From positions 4,637,475 through 4,701,474 of the forward strand of contig NC_088775.1 of assembly GCF_954871325.1 (NCBI RefSeq): a DNA stretch of 64,000 nucleotides, written 5' to 3'. The notes beneath the pieces were generated by a model. It ran no database searches. It worked only from the letters and a program-made list of their open reading frames with translations, and had not been told where the DNA came from. Shown here one piece after another: positions 9,992-23,476 of this stretch. The stretch's first letter is position 1, and each line of letters starts with the position of its first letter. Source of the stretch: Gordionus sp. m RMFG-2023 (taxonomy: Eukaryota > Nematomorpha > Gordioida > Chordodea > Parachordodidae). A program made the translations under genes and the position numbers.

Positions 9992-12900
9992 ATATCAATT
10001 ACAATATATTTGTTTAAACAATACATCTAGTGGAGTACAATGGCCTGACTTTTATCGTGAAAATTTTAGACTAAAAATCATACGATTTACAATCCAATAT
10101 ATTACCGAACCCTGAATTCATAGTTAGCGTGAATTTATGCGAGAAGAATACAAAAATAAAGCGTGTTTTATATACCTCGTCGTGAATTCGCGCTCAGGGT
10201 AGTGGTCGGAGGATTCCTACGCAAAACCCACTGTGCGGGCGTTATGCCCCCCCCCTAATATTCATTGGCTTAGCCATAGATTTACTAGGGTGAAAGAGTG
10301 GTCACGTTTTTTTCCCACCAATTTTTTTCTTAAAGGTCTTGCGGGCTCATTTATATCAAATCGTTAACAGAGTTACATATTTTAAAAAAAATGACCATTT
10401 TGGATTTTCATTTTCTTTAAAAAATATTAAAATGCTCCTTTTTTTTATTGTTAAAAAAGTAAAATTATTGCTTATCTTTTAAGTAACTTATTGTATTGGG
10501 AAATATTTTTAGAGAGAGAAGGGGGGGGGGGGTTATAAGGAATGTAAGATATTTTTTTTTGTTAGCGGAAATTGATATTTACCCCTCCCCCTAGGTTCGC
10601 TTTAGCTAATACCACCTTTGCAAATAGTATATATATAATAATACTAGTTTAATGTCATATAAAATTTTAATTGTGTTTTAAAAAAAATTCTAAAAAAAAA
10701 ATGAAAGGGATTTATGGATAAATGTTAGATAGACAATTAGAATGTGTATTAGCCAATATAATAAATACCTATTATTATGGATGGTATATTTAGATATATA
10801 TATATTACCAAGGTGAGAATTGTTTGAAATGACATAATTAATGTTACTTATATTATTTTAACTTAGAAAAAAAAAATGTATATTTTAATTGAAGACATAT
10901 ACATATCAGAGGACTGGCAGCCCTGACTAGGAAGAGCGCACTCCAAAATAAAATAAATCTGTCGCAGGTATAAATGAAAATATCTTAATAGGTCTTTGTT
11001 GATTTAAGATGGGGGGGGGCAGCAACATTTAGTAGATATAGTTGATCCATTCATTCTAACATAATTTTGTATTTCCGATTATATTTGAAAGCAGGTAAAT
11101 GACATTCGGCGCAGGGATTTTAGTATATCATACCATAATTAATCACGACTAATTCACATTATATATTAAATATACTATGATTTCGAAGCTCCCTCGCCGT
11201 AAATTGAATAAATGTTCTCGCAATACACTAGAGAAAAGAGTTTCTAGGCGGGCAATCGTGCCTTTTTCCGATCATCTAATTTAGCTCAAAAAAACTAAAG
11301 GTTTGATTTACCGATACATAGCATGTTTAGCTAATCTAGCAAGATTCGATGCAAAGCTACTTTAATAAGTATAATTTATTGAACCAATTTTAAAATCTTG
11401 ATTCCAATTCCTCCACATACATCATAAACATCCCTAATACAAATTTTAACGTTTTATCCACCCCCGTTTATAGGCTTGTCGAATCTATCAATTCTCCTAG
11501 TATTCTTTTCTAAAATTTAGATTTTCGAAACTTAAGTTAATCAAGACACGACCTACTCTAGATCCAGCATGCTCAAGATCGGTGATTTCCATTGTAAATT
11601 GCATCTTCTTTAGATCGCGCAGATATTAGATGTCATTGCTTTGAACCCCCCCCCCCCCCCACCAAAGCTATGACTGTATAATTTGATTGGGAATATAATA
11701 TATAAGAGTATAAACCTAACTCTATTTAGATATAAGATGTATTTTGTAATCATTCATATTTGTTAGATATATCATGGATCAATAACGATTATTTTATATT
11801 TATGATTTCTCTGTGTGTCACTGATTTGCGCATCGGGCTACCCAAAGATCTAACATATCCTATTCCTGGTAAAAAAAAACACTCCCAGATATTCCATTTC
11901 GAATACCTTGCCGCCACCATCTTTCTCCCACATTAACTTATTAAAATTGGGTTTAAGTTGTTAAGGGTAAGATTATGTATAATAAAATTCTCGCGCATCT
12001 TATCAATAACCGAACTAGCTCGAATTGAGTTATTTGATAGACATTTGAAAAAAATATATATATTTTAAGAAGATTTTACTTTATCTTGCATGTGGTGGTT
12101 TAGTTCAACTAAACATAATAGAAGACTAGATTTTGTTCAATCATAATAAGCATTACGCATTCGATTTGCAAATTTGAAGGGGCTTAAAAAAAACAAATCG
12201 ACTTTATTTCACATTATCCAAAAACTAATTTAGAATTCATTAAAAAAAATAAATAAAAATTTAATATGGAAATTTTCTATTTTTGAAATTTAAACAAAAA
12301 AAACAAAATATCCTCAACAATCAAAAACTTATATATATATATTTATAATTATATACTTTTAAAGACTGCTCTCATAATTTCGTCTATACCTTCCAAGAAG
12401 AGCGGATCGAATAGTTATATATCAGTATTCGAAAATTACAAGTCGAATAATTTGGTATTCGTTATTCAGAAATGTTAAACCGAATGCGAATACTAAATAT
12501 CTGCACACCAGAGCCCGGATTTTTAAAAAAATAGAGTTTATCATTTAAAACAGCCTCACCAGAGTTTTGTAAGACAACCTGTGAGGTTATTAACTATTTT
12601 GATATCATTAAACCCGGTCCAAATTTTAATTAAAGTCGGATAGACCGGATCGAATATATGGATATAAACCCGGCCCGGGTCTGCAGAACTTCTGATACAA
12701 CCAACGAAGTAAATTGAATCATAACCAAATGCAATTAAAAGGCTATATGCCTCATTTTTTTTATGAATTTCCATGTCAATTTATATTTACGGTTATTCAA
12801 TTATTTTTAAAATTTTTGACCGAGCAGCAAGCATATTGTTCTCTAAGATTCTGTAAGGTACAATAGATTCTTTTTACAGAAATTCGAAATTACAAAGGTA

Positions 12901-13448
12901 AATTTTTTGGCAGTTAATTTATTGAAGACAAACAAATTTTATAATAAATCCAATATTTCTCATCCATTTTGTTTATACTTTATTTGTAGATGAATGCTAA
13001 GTTTTACACAATAGCTGATTTTAAATAAAAGTTATATCAACTTACGAAAACAGAAGTTTACCGATATTGTCATATCTATAAGTCTGATCTACTTAAACCT
13101 CTTTACATTAAGGAAAATTCTGTTTACACCGTAGATGAAGTTATAAGTTTTATATTTTTCTATTTAATTCTATTTGCAACGTAGAATTTTTCTATTTACC
13201 CAATATTTGAGGGCCATGCAGCCACAGCCCTATTAATATAACGGCATTTTTTTTAAATATACCCCCCCCCCCTTTTAATTACCTATACGTGTTTTTGGAT
13301 AATTGTGAAATTTAGGCATTATAATATATTTTTTTGGAACAAAACCAGACAACATCCGGCTTTTGGGCTGATATCTAAAAAGTGCGTTAGTATATCATTC
13401 CCACTAGCTTACGACCACAAGACTTTAACGCAAAACGTGATTTATTAT
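9992..13448. other. Intergenic DNA with decayed repeats
   Basis: No gene is supported. There are runs of 12 G near 10521, 15 C near 11646 and 11 C near 13262. Confidence 0.4.
12495..12690. mobile_element. Decayed hAT-like remnant with CCCGG motifs
   Basis: CCAGAGCCCGGATTT at the left and AAACCCGGCCCGGGTCTGCAG at the right, with intermediate AACCCGGTCC and GACCGGATCG, resemble a worn hAT-B copy. No convincing 8-bp duplication. Confidence 0.4.
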
Positions 13449-13655
13449 CCCTTTTTATTAGGAGCTATTTAATCGCCAGAGATTTATATCCCTCGACAAA
13501 TATTGCAGATAGAAACCCTGAATTGACTACTCCCTTAAATACTTTCATCCCCCGATAGATGGGAATTATGCCAGGCCATAAAGGTACAGGCAACGCTGGC
13601 ATCCCCTCCCTTTAGGGCCTGGCACCCTTTTTATTAGGAGCTATTTATCTACACC
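13449..13655. repeat. Short direct repeat pair
   Basis: CCCTTTTTATTAGGAGCTAT occurs at about 13450 and again at about 13626. The interval between is GC-richer than average and not coding. Confidence 0.6.
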
Positions 13656-16321
13656 GATTTTATGTGCGTATAACACGATTAACGTAATAAATAACAAATT
13701 TTAAAAACATTTCTTTTAATGACATTTTACATAATATATATATATTATGAAAAGATGTAGAGAAAAGAAAAATAAAATGAAAGAAAGATAGGGATGTTTC
13801 ATTTTGTTTGACAAAATATATAATGACAAAAAAAATATAAAATAATTAATTATATAATATATATATATATCTTTTCTTGTCTTATTTTTTTAAAAAAAAA
13901 TAAAATTGAAATTTAAATAAATTAGATTTTTGGTCTCTTTTGTGACAAAAATGAAGCAAAAAGGCATAAAAATATAAAAATGAAATTCTTTGGTGCGATG
14001 TTGTGGATAAAATAATAATATAATTTTTGTTTAAATTTCTTTAAAATTTCCTTTGACAAATTTTGTATTTTTTTTATGTGTGTCTGTAATTTATTTCAGT
14101 AAAAAAAAAATTTTTTTTTATAGGGGGATCACGTCTTCTCTTTTGTCTAAAGCCTGAATTTAAATTTTGTTTTTGTAAATATATAAAAGTTTAGCATAAA
14201 TTCTGGCTAAAAAAAAAATTAAGGAGGGGAATAGGTTTGGAATTGAACAAAGAAAGAAAGAAAGGGGGGGTTTAGAATTTGGGAGTTGGTGGAAAGATAG
14301 CAATTCTCAAAGAAGATTGTTTTATTTGTCCGTTAATAATTTAATCTATAAAGATTGTAGGGGAAGAATACCTGCAACGTATTGAGGAAAGGGGGGAGGG
14401 AAAATATTTGTATAAATTAAGTTTAAAAAATAATTAAGGGACTTTTTACACATTACATAATCGAAGAAAACGGAGTGCCGTTAGCAAAACAACTTCAAGG
14501 ATAATGCTAGACTACTAAAATATAGTACAAGTGTAGTAGAGTATTATAAGGACAGAGATTCCGTCAGGACCAAAACGGACCGGTCCCATATGATCTAAAA
14601 AAAAATAGCGCTTAAAGGACTTAAAACCAAACATGATGGATCACATTTAATAGTTCATATTTTTCACCAATTTTCAATTAAAAGCCTATCTACAAAATAT
14701 ACAGCCCAAAATATTTAGAAAATTAAAACACCCCGAGTTAGGCTGTATGAAACAATCTATTCCGTGCCGAGCTGGTAAAGAAAAAATGGAAGGCAGAGGA
14801 TTTTTTTAGACATCCGGGGTCGTAACTTAAAAAATGTGTATTTTGATCAAAAGGATAACTTTTAAGTAGGCAAGTGTTATGGGGAAAAATCTAGTTTTAT
14901 AAGTTATTCAGAAATCTTAAACAAATGTCGGTGTAACTGGATAAAACTATCTTTAAAATAACATTTAATCAAAAATTTGGATCCTAACAAATTGGAATAG
15001 CGCTTGAAACATACTAGCCCACATGGTATGATCAAAAGACCGATAGTACATATGTTTTTAATTTGTTACTGGAAAAAGGAGCACAGAAAAGTATCTGACG
15101 ACACTATTTAAAGGTTTATGTCCGATACTAAAGCTTGCGTCTCTCATGTTTTCTAAAGGCGTAGCTATAAGTATATAAGGCTTACTCCAGAAAGAAATAT
15201 TATTAATTCATGTAACTTGTATAATAATTATTAGTTTCCCTAATGAAATTCGTTAACGATATCAAGGATACTACACATAAAATCATGTAATTCTATCATA
15301 TAGGACAATCATAAAGGAATTCGAAGAAATAAAATGCGAGGATTGTATAATTCATAATGCTGTAGAGTCACATATTTCTAGCAATTTTTGATTTAATTTA
15401 AATTGTATATATGTTAAGTTATTGTAGGTTAGAAGCTGATATGAATCTTTAATGTATATGGTTATGTTTGTACAAACGCATTCATATTATAGAATCTTTA
15501 AAACATGAGATGAGGTCTCGTGACTTAAAGGATCCACTTTTTCACGGAAGACACAGGAATTTCAATTTAGCGCATCTGAAGAAATATTTTTAAGCTTAAT
15601 TTTATGTATTTTATTTTAAAAAGAGAGTTTCTATCATCACGTGAGGTTTAGACAGCCTTGCTGTCGCCATACTGTATTCGGTGATCCCTGAGAAGAGAAA
15701 CGAAGAGACAACTCCTTTTATTAACCCTGGAGAAACCCGATTCATAGCTTTGAAGAAGTAATAAAAATAAAATCTTGCTTAATCTTTTTAAATCAACCAA
15801 TTTTTTTTATTTTTTTAGATTCTATTTCGTATTGCACACTCACAACACACAAACTATAATTAGTTTATTAGTGTATAAAATACAATTAAACAAAAATTGT
15901 AATTACATTTTTAATGTTAGTTATGTTATATATTACATTATATTTGAATGAAGGCAAAAAAAAAGAGTTGTCTTTTATTTTTTGAAGTTTTAACATATAT
16001 AATATTATATTTTACATTAGTTGCATAAATAATTTATGTTACAAATTAAGAAATTAATTCAATTGATGGTTTAATAATATATAATATTAATAAAATATAA
16101 TGTATTAATATAATGGCCATTCGCAAAAATATAATAATTACAAATATTCTATGTTCTATCGTGGTTCGCGTTGACATGTTTGACTTTTGTCAACTTTTGA
16201 ATTATTGATTTATTAGAGGTTTTTTCGTACTCAAACATTTTTACCTGAAATTCCCAAATTTTTTTAGTTTTAATCCTTATGTGATTTTTTTATGCATGAA
16301 ATCTTTCAAGATTATGTCAAA
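13656..16321. other. Intergenic DNA, no gene seen
   Basis: A+T-rich. Around 14560-14600 and 19840-19870 there are similar ACGGACCG motifs, suggesting another decayed element family. The part at 15480-15760 is GC-richer but shows no open frame that I trust. Confidence 0.35.
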
Positions 16322-16475
16322 TAGAAAGAAAGGAAGGAAGGAAGGAAGGAAGGAAGGAAGGAAGGAAGGAAGGAAGGAAGGAAGGAAGGAAGGAAGGAAG
16401 GAAGGAAGGAAGGAAGGAAGGAAGGAAGGAAGGAAGGAAGGAAGGAAGGAAGGAAGGAAGGAAGGAAGGAAGGAA

Positions 16476-16525
<50 letters not shown>

Positions 16526-16527
16526 AA
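16322..16527. repeat. Compound (GGAA)n-(GAAA)n microsatellite
   Basis: About 39 GGAA units change at about 16481 into about 11 GAAA units with no interruption. The long purine frame on the plus strand is an artefact. Confidence 0.96.
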
Positions 16528-16595
16528 ATTTTGGGGAAAAATTATTTATTATTTTTTGTAAAAATTTTAAAATATAAAAATAAAATAGATCGAAA

Positions 16596-16795
16596 GATAA
16601 TAATTCCCTGAAAAAAAATCCCCATTTATTAAGATATTAAAAATTACAAAATTAATGCAATAGGATAAAAAAAAATTTTCATAAATATATCCACGAAATA
16701 AAAATAATCCTCAAATAAAATGTTTAAAAATTTTAAGAAATTTTCTAAGAATTATTATTGGGGATTTATTTTTTTCGGGGCAATTATTTTCCTCT
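16596..16795. mobile_element. Probable MITE family G
   Basis: GATAATAATTCCCTG plus an A-run and ATCCCC at the left is mirrored by GGGGATTTATTTTTTTCGGG and AATTATTTTCC at the right. A related unit lies at 20430-20636. Boundaries are approximate. Confidence 0.5.
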
Positions 16796-17232
16796 TACCA
16801 GATAGGATCATTTCTCTTTTATATTTTCACTTATCTTGTGCATATATATATTTTATTTATTGCCTCTTAAATTTTTTTATCAGTCTCTCTTCGCAAAAGT
16901 TTGCGACAATAAATTTTGGCGGGTATATAATATAAGGCCACCTCCTTTATAGTAAGCGCGAAAATCGCGCGACCACATAGCTCTCCGCTTTAATAAAATT
17001 GCCATCGCTTAGCGTATAATTTGTACACGTCGCTTAACTTGGGGAAAAAAAATTGATTCAAAATTTGAGGGTTATTTATTTACCGTCGCGGAAAATAGGG
17101 TAGGGTAACTAGGCCCACGCAAAAATGAATCGGACAATGAATCAATAGTATTCGATACTTTTGAACGTCGTAATGATTCTTACGCAATGAAATTTATCGG
17201 CTTCGAGTTTAGCCCGAACAAGGTCTGCGCTT

Positions 17233-17496
17233 TAGTGTTGTTAAACGGTTCTTTTTGAGCCTATTCTTAAAAACGGCAAACTTAATATTTTAGCCAGAAA
17301 AATATTGTCTAAACCATAAGATTTCTTTCTTTCTTTCTTTTAGAAAAATATTTTCTAAGCCTCGAGATTTCGATAAATACATGTCTAGAACCTTTGTTCC
17401 TTCTATGAGCAAAATCTTCTGGCGTGCTTAATATTTTTCTGGATGAAGTATTGAGTTAGTCGTATCGTCTCAAAATGAGCCATTTTAACAACACTA
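17233..17496. mobile_element. MITE family E (TA-flanked, mariner-like)
   Basis: Ends TAGTGTTGTTAAACGG and TTTTAACAACACTA are inverted. Interior blocks with CAGAAAAATATT face each other in inverted orientation. The TA at each end suits Tc1/mariner-type insertion. Relatives lie at 32163-32357 and, degraded, at 22838-23005. Confidence 0.7.
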
Positions 17497-17790
17497 GTCT
17501 ACAGTGAGTCTTTAGAAAGTTAGGAGAAAAAAGAAATCATTGTAATAAATACTTCTCACTAATAGTTATGATTCAATCAATATAATTTTTTCAAATTAAA
17601 AGTAATAAGATTCGAATTAGTCTTTTAGTTCATATGAAGAATCAGTTATAAATCGAGTAGATGCTTTCCTCAGCCACAATTCCAGAAAATCATGTCTTTT
17701 TGAATTTTACAGTATATAAAGTATATTCCTGTAATGACATGGGATATTCATGGGGTTTAAGCCCTGAATAATTTTAGGCAATAACTCACT

Positions 17791-18118
17791 CAATAACATA
17801 TAATAATACCTAGACTGATGATGGATGCATACATAATAATGCATTTGAAAGCCTCGTTGAATGCTAATCAGCTGGATCCGCCATTTTGGTAACCCATGCA
17901 GTAATTATTCTCATGTTAAAAACTAATATTAAATTGATATATTATCTCGATGACCAGGCAATTCTTTAATAAAGTCTGCGTCAGACATAGGACTCGTTTA
18001 GATATTTTTTAATAGTGATCATGTATGGGTAACCAAAATGGCGTCCCCAGCTGTTTTTTTCATTGATGTACACTTTTAAATGAATGCATCGTCAGTCTAG
18101 GTATTATCATCTGTCATT
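17791..18118. mobile_element. MITE family A, copy 5
   Basis: Starts CAATAACATATAATAATACC and ends with the inverted GTCAGTCTAGGTATTATCAT and TGTCATT. The internal GATCCGCCATTTTGGTAACC and its mirror AACCAAAATGGCGTCC are present. The target duplication is not convincing. Confidence 0.8.
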
Positions 18119-18724
18119 TGGGTTCACCTCCCTTTAAAGATTTCAACTCCATCACTTTTATCCAAAATACATATTTCACCCCCCAACCAATGACCTTACA
18201 AAGAAAGGTAAATTTTATGAAAATAAATCACTAACTTTTTTTTTTAAAAAAATAAAAAAAATGAAAATGATTATTAGAAAAAAAAAAGATTTATTGCATC
18301 AATTATTTTATGCTTTTTATAATCAAAATTTAATCGTTTCAATTATTTTTTGAAATGGTATTTTTTTTTTAAAAAAATATAATTTTAATTTTTGAGTGAT
18401 TTATTTCCCATGGTAAAAAAAAAAAAATTCTATCTTTATAAAAAAATATAATAATATATATCAGAGACCTGCAGAGGCACCATTTGCAGGGCCCGGCCCG
18501 GCCCGGCCCGGATTTAAAGATTTAAGGCCCGGCCCGGATAAATTAAAAAAAAATTTTTACGGCCCGGCCCGGCCCGGCCCGGCCCGGATTTATAAATTTC
18601 AGGCCCGGCTCGAAATTTTTTAAAATTATATTCGACCTGGTATATACAAAATTCACCTATGAGGTATTTTACCATATTTTTCAGCGAATTATCGCTTATT
18701 ATTTAAAAAATACATGAAAAAAGC

Positions 18725-19075
18725 TAATATTTTGAGAATATTATATTGAATTTATAAAAATTATAAAACTGTTATTTATAAAAATGGATATTTTGAGCAT
18801 ATACTATATTTTATATTGCATTTATAAAAATAAAACTAATATTCATAAAAATGGTAATAATATTTTGAGCATATATTATATTTTATATTGCATTTAAAAA
18901 AAATAAAACTAATATTTAATTTATAAAAATGGAAAATATTTTGAGAATATAATATATTGTATTTAATTTACTATTTAATTTACTATTTAATTTATAAAAT
19001 AAAAATAAATCGCTATTTAAAAAAATGCATGTATAATAAATAGTATTTTGAAAATATAATCTAATTGCACAATAT
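18725..19075. repeat. Degenerate ~75-bp tandem repeats inside hAT-B
   Basis: About four units share TATTTTGAGCATATATTATA, then TTGCATTTAAAAAAAT and AAACTAATATT plus ATAAAAATGG. They lie between the left GGCCCGG array and the BED-finger fragment. Confidence 0.7.
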
Positions 19076-19107
19076 TAATATAATTTATTTTGTAATTTTT
19101 AAATATT

Positions 19108-19389
19108 TTATATTACATTTATAGGTTGGTTCAGGTGTAAAAAAAAATTATTAATTTTCATGGAACCATCACATTTATGTCTTTTTAGATGTGATGTACC
19201 ATGTTTATAATTATAAGATAATATACTTGAACAATTCTTACATTGTACGTAGCCAATGTTTTTTTTATTTTCATCTATGATGATGTTAAATTTAGCCCAT
19301 ATTTCAGATTTTAAATTATTATTTGTATTTCTAAAAGAATAAATATTATTTTAAATTTTATTAATTATATCATTCGTATTTTGTGCCAT
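19108..19389 (-). pseudogene. BED zinc-finger fragment of a hAT transposase
   Basis: Read on the minus strand from ATG at 19389 the peptide begins MAQNTNDIINKI, meets a TAA, and continues in the same frame with KSEIWAKFNIIIDENKK, then IGYVQCKNC and GTSHLKRHKC. That is the BED-finger pattern: an aromatic W, C-x2-C, then TSxLxRH-x-C. BED fingers bind the subterminal DNA of hAT elements. The frame closes at 19110-19108, before any catalytic domain. The in-frame stop after 12 codons and the missing core mark it as a remnant. Confidence 0.85.
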
Positions 19390-20429
19390 GATATTCCTTT
19401 ATTTGATTGTTTTAATAAATATTCTAAAAATTTAGATATGAATTATAAAAAATATATTATTAATACTTGAATATTGGGGCTTATTTAAGATATTCCTTTA
19501 TTTGATTGTTTTGGTAAAATATGTTGTAAAAATTTAGATATGAATTATAAAAAAATATATTAATACTTTGAATAAATTTGCAGGAAATTAATAATTAGAT
19601 CGATCTATGGTTTGTTAGGTGTGTTAACCATCACCCAATATTATATTAATCATAACTATAATATAATATAATCTTATAACCATTAACTCATAATGTAAAA
19701 ATTTTTATAAAAAATATTAAGGCCCGGCCCGGGTTTAACAATCTTAGGCCCGGCCCGGATATATTTTTAAAAAAGGGCCTGCAGGTCTCTGATATATATA
19801 TATAACTTTTAATAAATCGTTAATAATTATCAGGGGCATATAGGTCCGGTTCAGAACGGACCGAAATGGTCAGAAAAAAAATGGTATAATAAATATAAAA
19901 AATGTTCGGAAATCATATACTTTTTACTGGCTCACCTTTTCTAAATTTTCTTTTTTTGAACCAATTTAGCAAAATTACGAGCCCCATAATTATTTCGAAA
20001 GTGACTTTTGTAATTTCTACCAACAAAAATCAGGAGGCAAGGCCAATTTTTTTTTAATCTTTCTTAAATCCTGGGCTGGGATTTTGAAATAATGACTTTC
20101 AGAAGGGTACGATTATATCATCTAAGAGTAAAAAAAAACTTGTTCAATCTGGGTATCACTCCAAGATTTTTTTTTTCTTCTTCTAAACAACTATTCCTAG
20201 CAAAGCAACAAATTGTTTGGCTTACTCTAATTTTTATTTTAAGGTTAGGTTTTCTAAATCGCTTAAAAAAACATATAACGCTAAAAAATATTGGAGAATA
20301 TCGCTCATATTGCCGAGAAAATAAATGATATTACTTGTATATTTTTTTTAAAAAAAATCGCTATAAAAATATGGAAGAAATATCATCTTTGTTCTCAAAA
20401 ATTAAGAACGACTTTTGAGAATATTGATA

Positions 20430-20636
20430 TATCTAGGAAAATAATTCCATATTAAAAATTTTACAATATTAATAAAATAGGAAGAAAAAACAAATATATC
20501 CATATATAAATATTATATATCCATGGAATAATAAAAACCCTTCAAATAAATATATTTAAAGAATTATTTTCTAAGAATTTATTTCCTAAGAATTATTATT
20601 GGGGGTTTCTTTTCCCCGGGGAGTTATTTTCCGCTT
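20430..20636. mobile_element. Probable MITE family G, second copy
   Basis: AGGAAAATAATTCC at the left is mirrored by GGGGAGTTATTTTCC at the right. The right arm (TTCCTAAGAATTATTATTGG) closely matches 16743-16760. Confidence 0.45.
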
Positions 20637-22837
20637 ACCCCATTGTAATTTCAAATATTATTTTTATAATGAATAGATGGAAAGAATATCAATATCTTCT
20701 CAACTTAGATCTCCACGTCGTACATCTAGATCAACACCCACCATGTCAAAACGTCATTCGACCCATAATAGAGCACGATAATAAGTAGCCTCAAACACGT
20801 GAAAATTGGAGGTATAATCTATATTCCGATTTTTTTTTAGTGGTTTATGTTATTTTTGCGATTTAGAAACCTATCGCCCAAAAAAATAGATTAAGACAAA
20901 ATGCTGCTACGATAGTTGTTGCCTAATTTGGTATTTTAAAAGAAAAAATTAATCTTGGAGTGATGCCCTAGATGATAATCGTACCTTCTTGAAGTCATAA
21001 AAATCATTGTTCTCAGAATTAAGAAGATAGCGATTTTTTTAAAAAAAAACTCCTGAACTTCAATTTCAAGGCTATCATCATGATCGGAATTAAAGATATT
21101 TTGATAATTAGAGAGGTCGAAGTTCAGGGAAAATGGCCCTTATCATCCTAGCCGTTCTAGTAAAACTCCCTGTTTATATTTTTCATCTTGGGCTGCCCCA
21201 CATGGAATCGTCGACATCAAGATCCATAAGTATTCGGTTTCAAGAAATTCTCAATTTTTTTGTTGTTATTTTTAGCAAATTTTTTTTTTATAGCGACATA
21301 GAAACTGGAACAGCTATTTTTTTTTTTTGCTAGAATAATAATATTTTGATTTTTGTCAGAAAATGGAAGATGATTTTCTTATTTAAATTTTTTTTTGAGA
21401 TCTTTTTATGTTATAAATTATGCTTATTAAAATCAGGCCCTTAATAAGAATGGAAAGGAGGGGGGGGGGGATTTTGAGCTACACAAGGATAAGCTAAGAT
21501 AAGACACTATTTTAAATGCCTGCTAAATTTATTTTTTGCACATCTTAAATAATAATGATTGCCGATATGAGCTTAACTTAAAACATAGGTGACTGATAAT
21601 ATTTATAATACAATACACATACGTGTTATTTTCTCCAACCCCCCTTGGGTAAATTTGGTGAAATTTAAAAAAAAAAATTCAAGTTTACACGATATAGCGG
21701 CTTTTAAAAGAACTCATGGAATAACGATCAACACTCAGAATCGCTCCCAACAGGAACGATTTAAAAGAAGGAAAAAGGCGTTTGTAAACGCCAAAATTAA
21801 ACGTTTTTCACACCGAGGATTAATCCTTTACTGATCCAATTTATGATATTCGAGGAATATATTTATCATTATTATTGTGATTCTACTCTAAGAAAAAAAA
21901 CTAAGAGTGGTTATACTTGTAACTCTCTCTTAAAACTCTAACTAAAAGAGTTGGATATAATAATGACAAGGCTAATATTAAACCCTAACAAGGTGATTTC
22001 ATTCATTCAAGATTTCTAGGAATGTAGGACTTTAACTGCCCCTCCAAAAAAAAGGCATTTCAAATAATAACTTTCAAGTTTCTGACAGGGTAGATTACGT
22101 TAAGTTTTATAGTCACTTTTTTTCCTTCGGCGGTATCGCTGACTTAAATTTTGGACAATATTTATGTTATCATTTGGCCGTTCATTTTTTTAAAAATATT
22201 ATCGGAGACTTGTAGCGGTACACCCATTTTCGAACCCGGTTCGGTGTTCGAAAAAGCTTCTTAGACCCCGGTTTTCAAAATTCGATAATTTCGGGTTGTT
22301 TATTATCTTTATTAAAATAATTTTAAGGGGGGAAATAGGGACAAAATATGAGAAGCGAATGAACTGTTTAAAATTGATACAATTTAATTACACTTTGGAA
22401 GTGTCGTTAAAAAATTTGGCCAAGTCTTACCCCGGAGTTTTTGACTATCGATATTCAACTTCTTTTTTTTTTAAAAAAAAAAAGCAGTAAAAATTGAACT
22501 AACTTTACATGCCTATCCTTTTTTTTTCTAAATTATCGAAAATATCCTTGAACAGAGTTAGGAAAAAAAAGAAGCGAATAAAAAAATTTTTTCGAATTTT
22601 TTAGAGAACATTAAATAGAGTTGTATTTTGTATTTTCTTAAAGTTACATAATTTATGATGGGCTATAAATCATACATAATCATTTTTACATTACGTATAC
22701 TTATTTTTATTTTCTTTATAATCTCTACTAGGCTCTAGAATCTCTTACGATTATTTCGATTATCGTAAAAATAATTACAAAGAAAACCCTCGTCATTTAC
22801 ATTTTTTCCCACAAACAGGGAGATGGGAAAAGGTTAA

Positions 22838-23005
22838 GCGAATCGATTTGAGTCGATTTTTTTAAAACCGCCAACTCAACATTTTATCCAGGAAAATATT
22901 TACGCAAGCCTGCTATTCGCATAGATGGCATAAACGTTGGGACATATATTAGTGAAATCGTGAGACTCAGGTAATATTTGTCTGGGTTAAATATTGATTT
23001 TTTTA
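22838..23005. mobile_element. Degraded MITE family E copy
   Basis: CCAACTCAACATTTTATCCA followed by GGAAAATATT matches the family-E interior, with a facing AATATTTGTCTGGGTTAAAT on the right. The terminal GTGTTGTT is not preserved. Confidence 0.45.
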
Positions 23006-23140
23006 ATACATTTTATATTTAAATTATATTATAGTCAGTGGGTTGTCAGTTTAATTGCCATAGGGATATTTAAAGTTCAAAAACAATTGACTTTTTAAAC
23101 ACATATATATATTTAAGAAGCAATTCCCCCAAAAATATAG

Positions 23141-23476
23141 TTACTTTTGTCGTTACATTCTTCAAAAAAGGTACATGACTATCCCTAAATTTACAGGAAA
23201 CTTATTTTGGACATGTTTTTGTTTTCTAATAGAAAAAAAACTTATTATTTAAATTTCCCTTAAAGTTTTTAAAGTTCGCGAATTTAATTTGTCGGTATTT
23301 TGGTCACGAGCCCTAAAGTAAAGATAACGAATATTTTGTTATTCAAATTTCTGTTTCAAATATTTAATTTTAAAAAGTAATTCAAAAAAGATATCTAGTT
23401 ACTTTTGTCGTTACATTTTTCAAAAAAAAAGTAAATATTTTTAATTTTGCAAAAAAAAATAACACGACTATCCCTA
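23141..23476. repeat. Partial tandem duplication (~260-bp period)
   Basis: AGTTACTTTTGTCGTTACAT occurs at about 23141 and 23399; each is followed by an A-run and then ACATGACTATCCCTAAAT or ACACGACTATCCCTAAAT. Confidence 0.6.

Larger units (their letters stand above)
18462..19791. mobile_element. hAT-B element with BED-finger remnant
   Basis: Ends CAGAGACCTGCAG and CTGCAGGTCTCTG are inverted and the flanking 8-mers are identical (ATATATAT), although they lie in simple sequence. Both ends carry arrays of GGCCCGG. The 1330-bp body holds A+T-rich tandem repeats and, on the minus strand, the first part of a hAT transposase (19108-19389). The catalytic RNase H-like domain is missing, so it cannot move by itself. 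Confidence 0.9.

Noticed and set aside
10160-10240. Possible minus-strand exon (WVLRRNPPTTTLSANSRR) with acceptor and donor
   Set aside because: There is no partner exon, the peptide is not recognisable, and it lies next to a C-run; support is too thin for a feature.
14930-15150. Short frames near 15.0 kb faintly like an old retroelement integrase end
   Set aside because: The similarity is only a few residues with no second part nearby; not enough to name an element.
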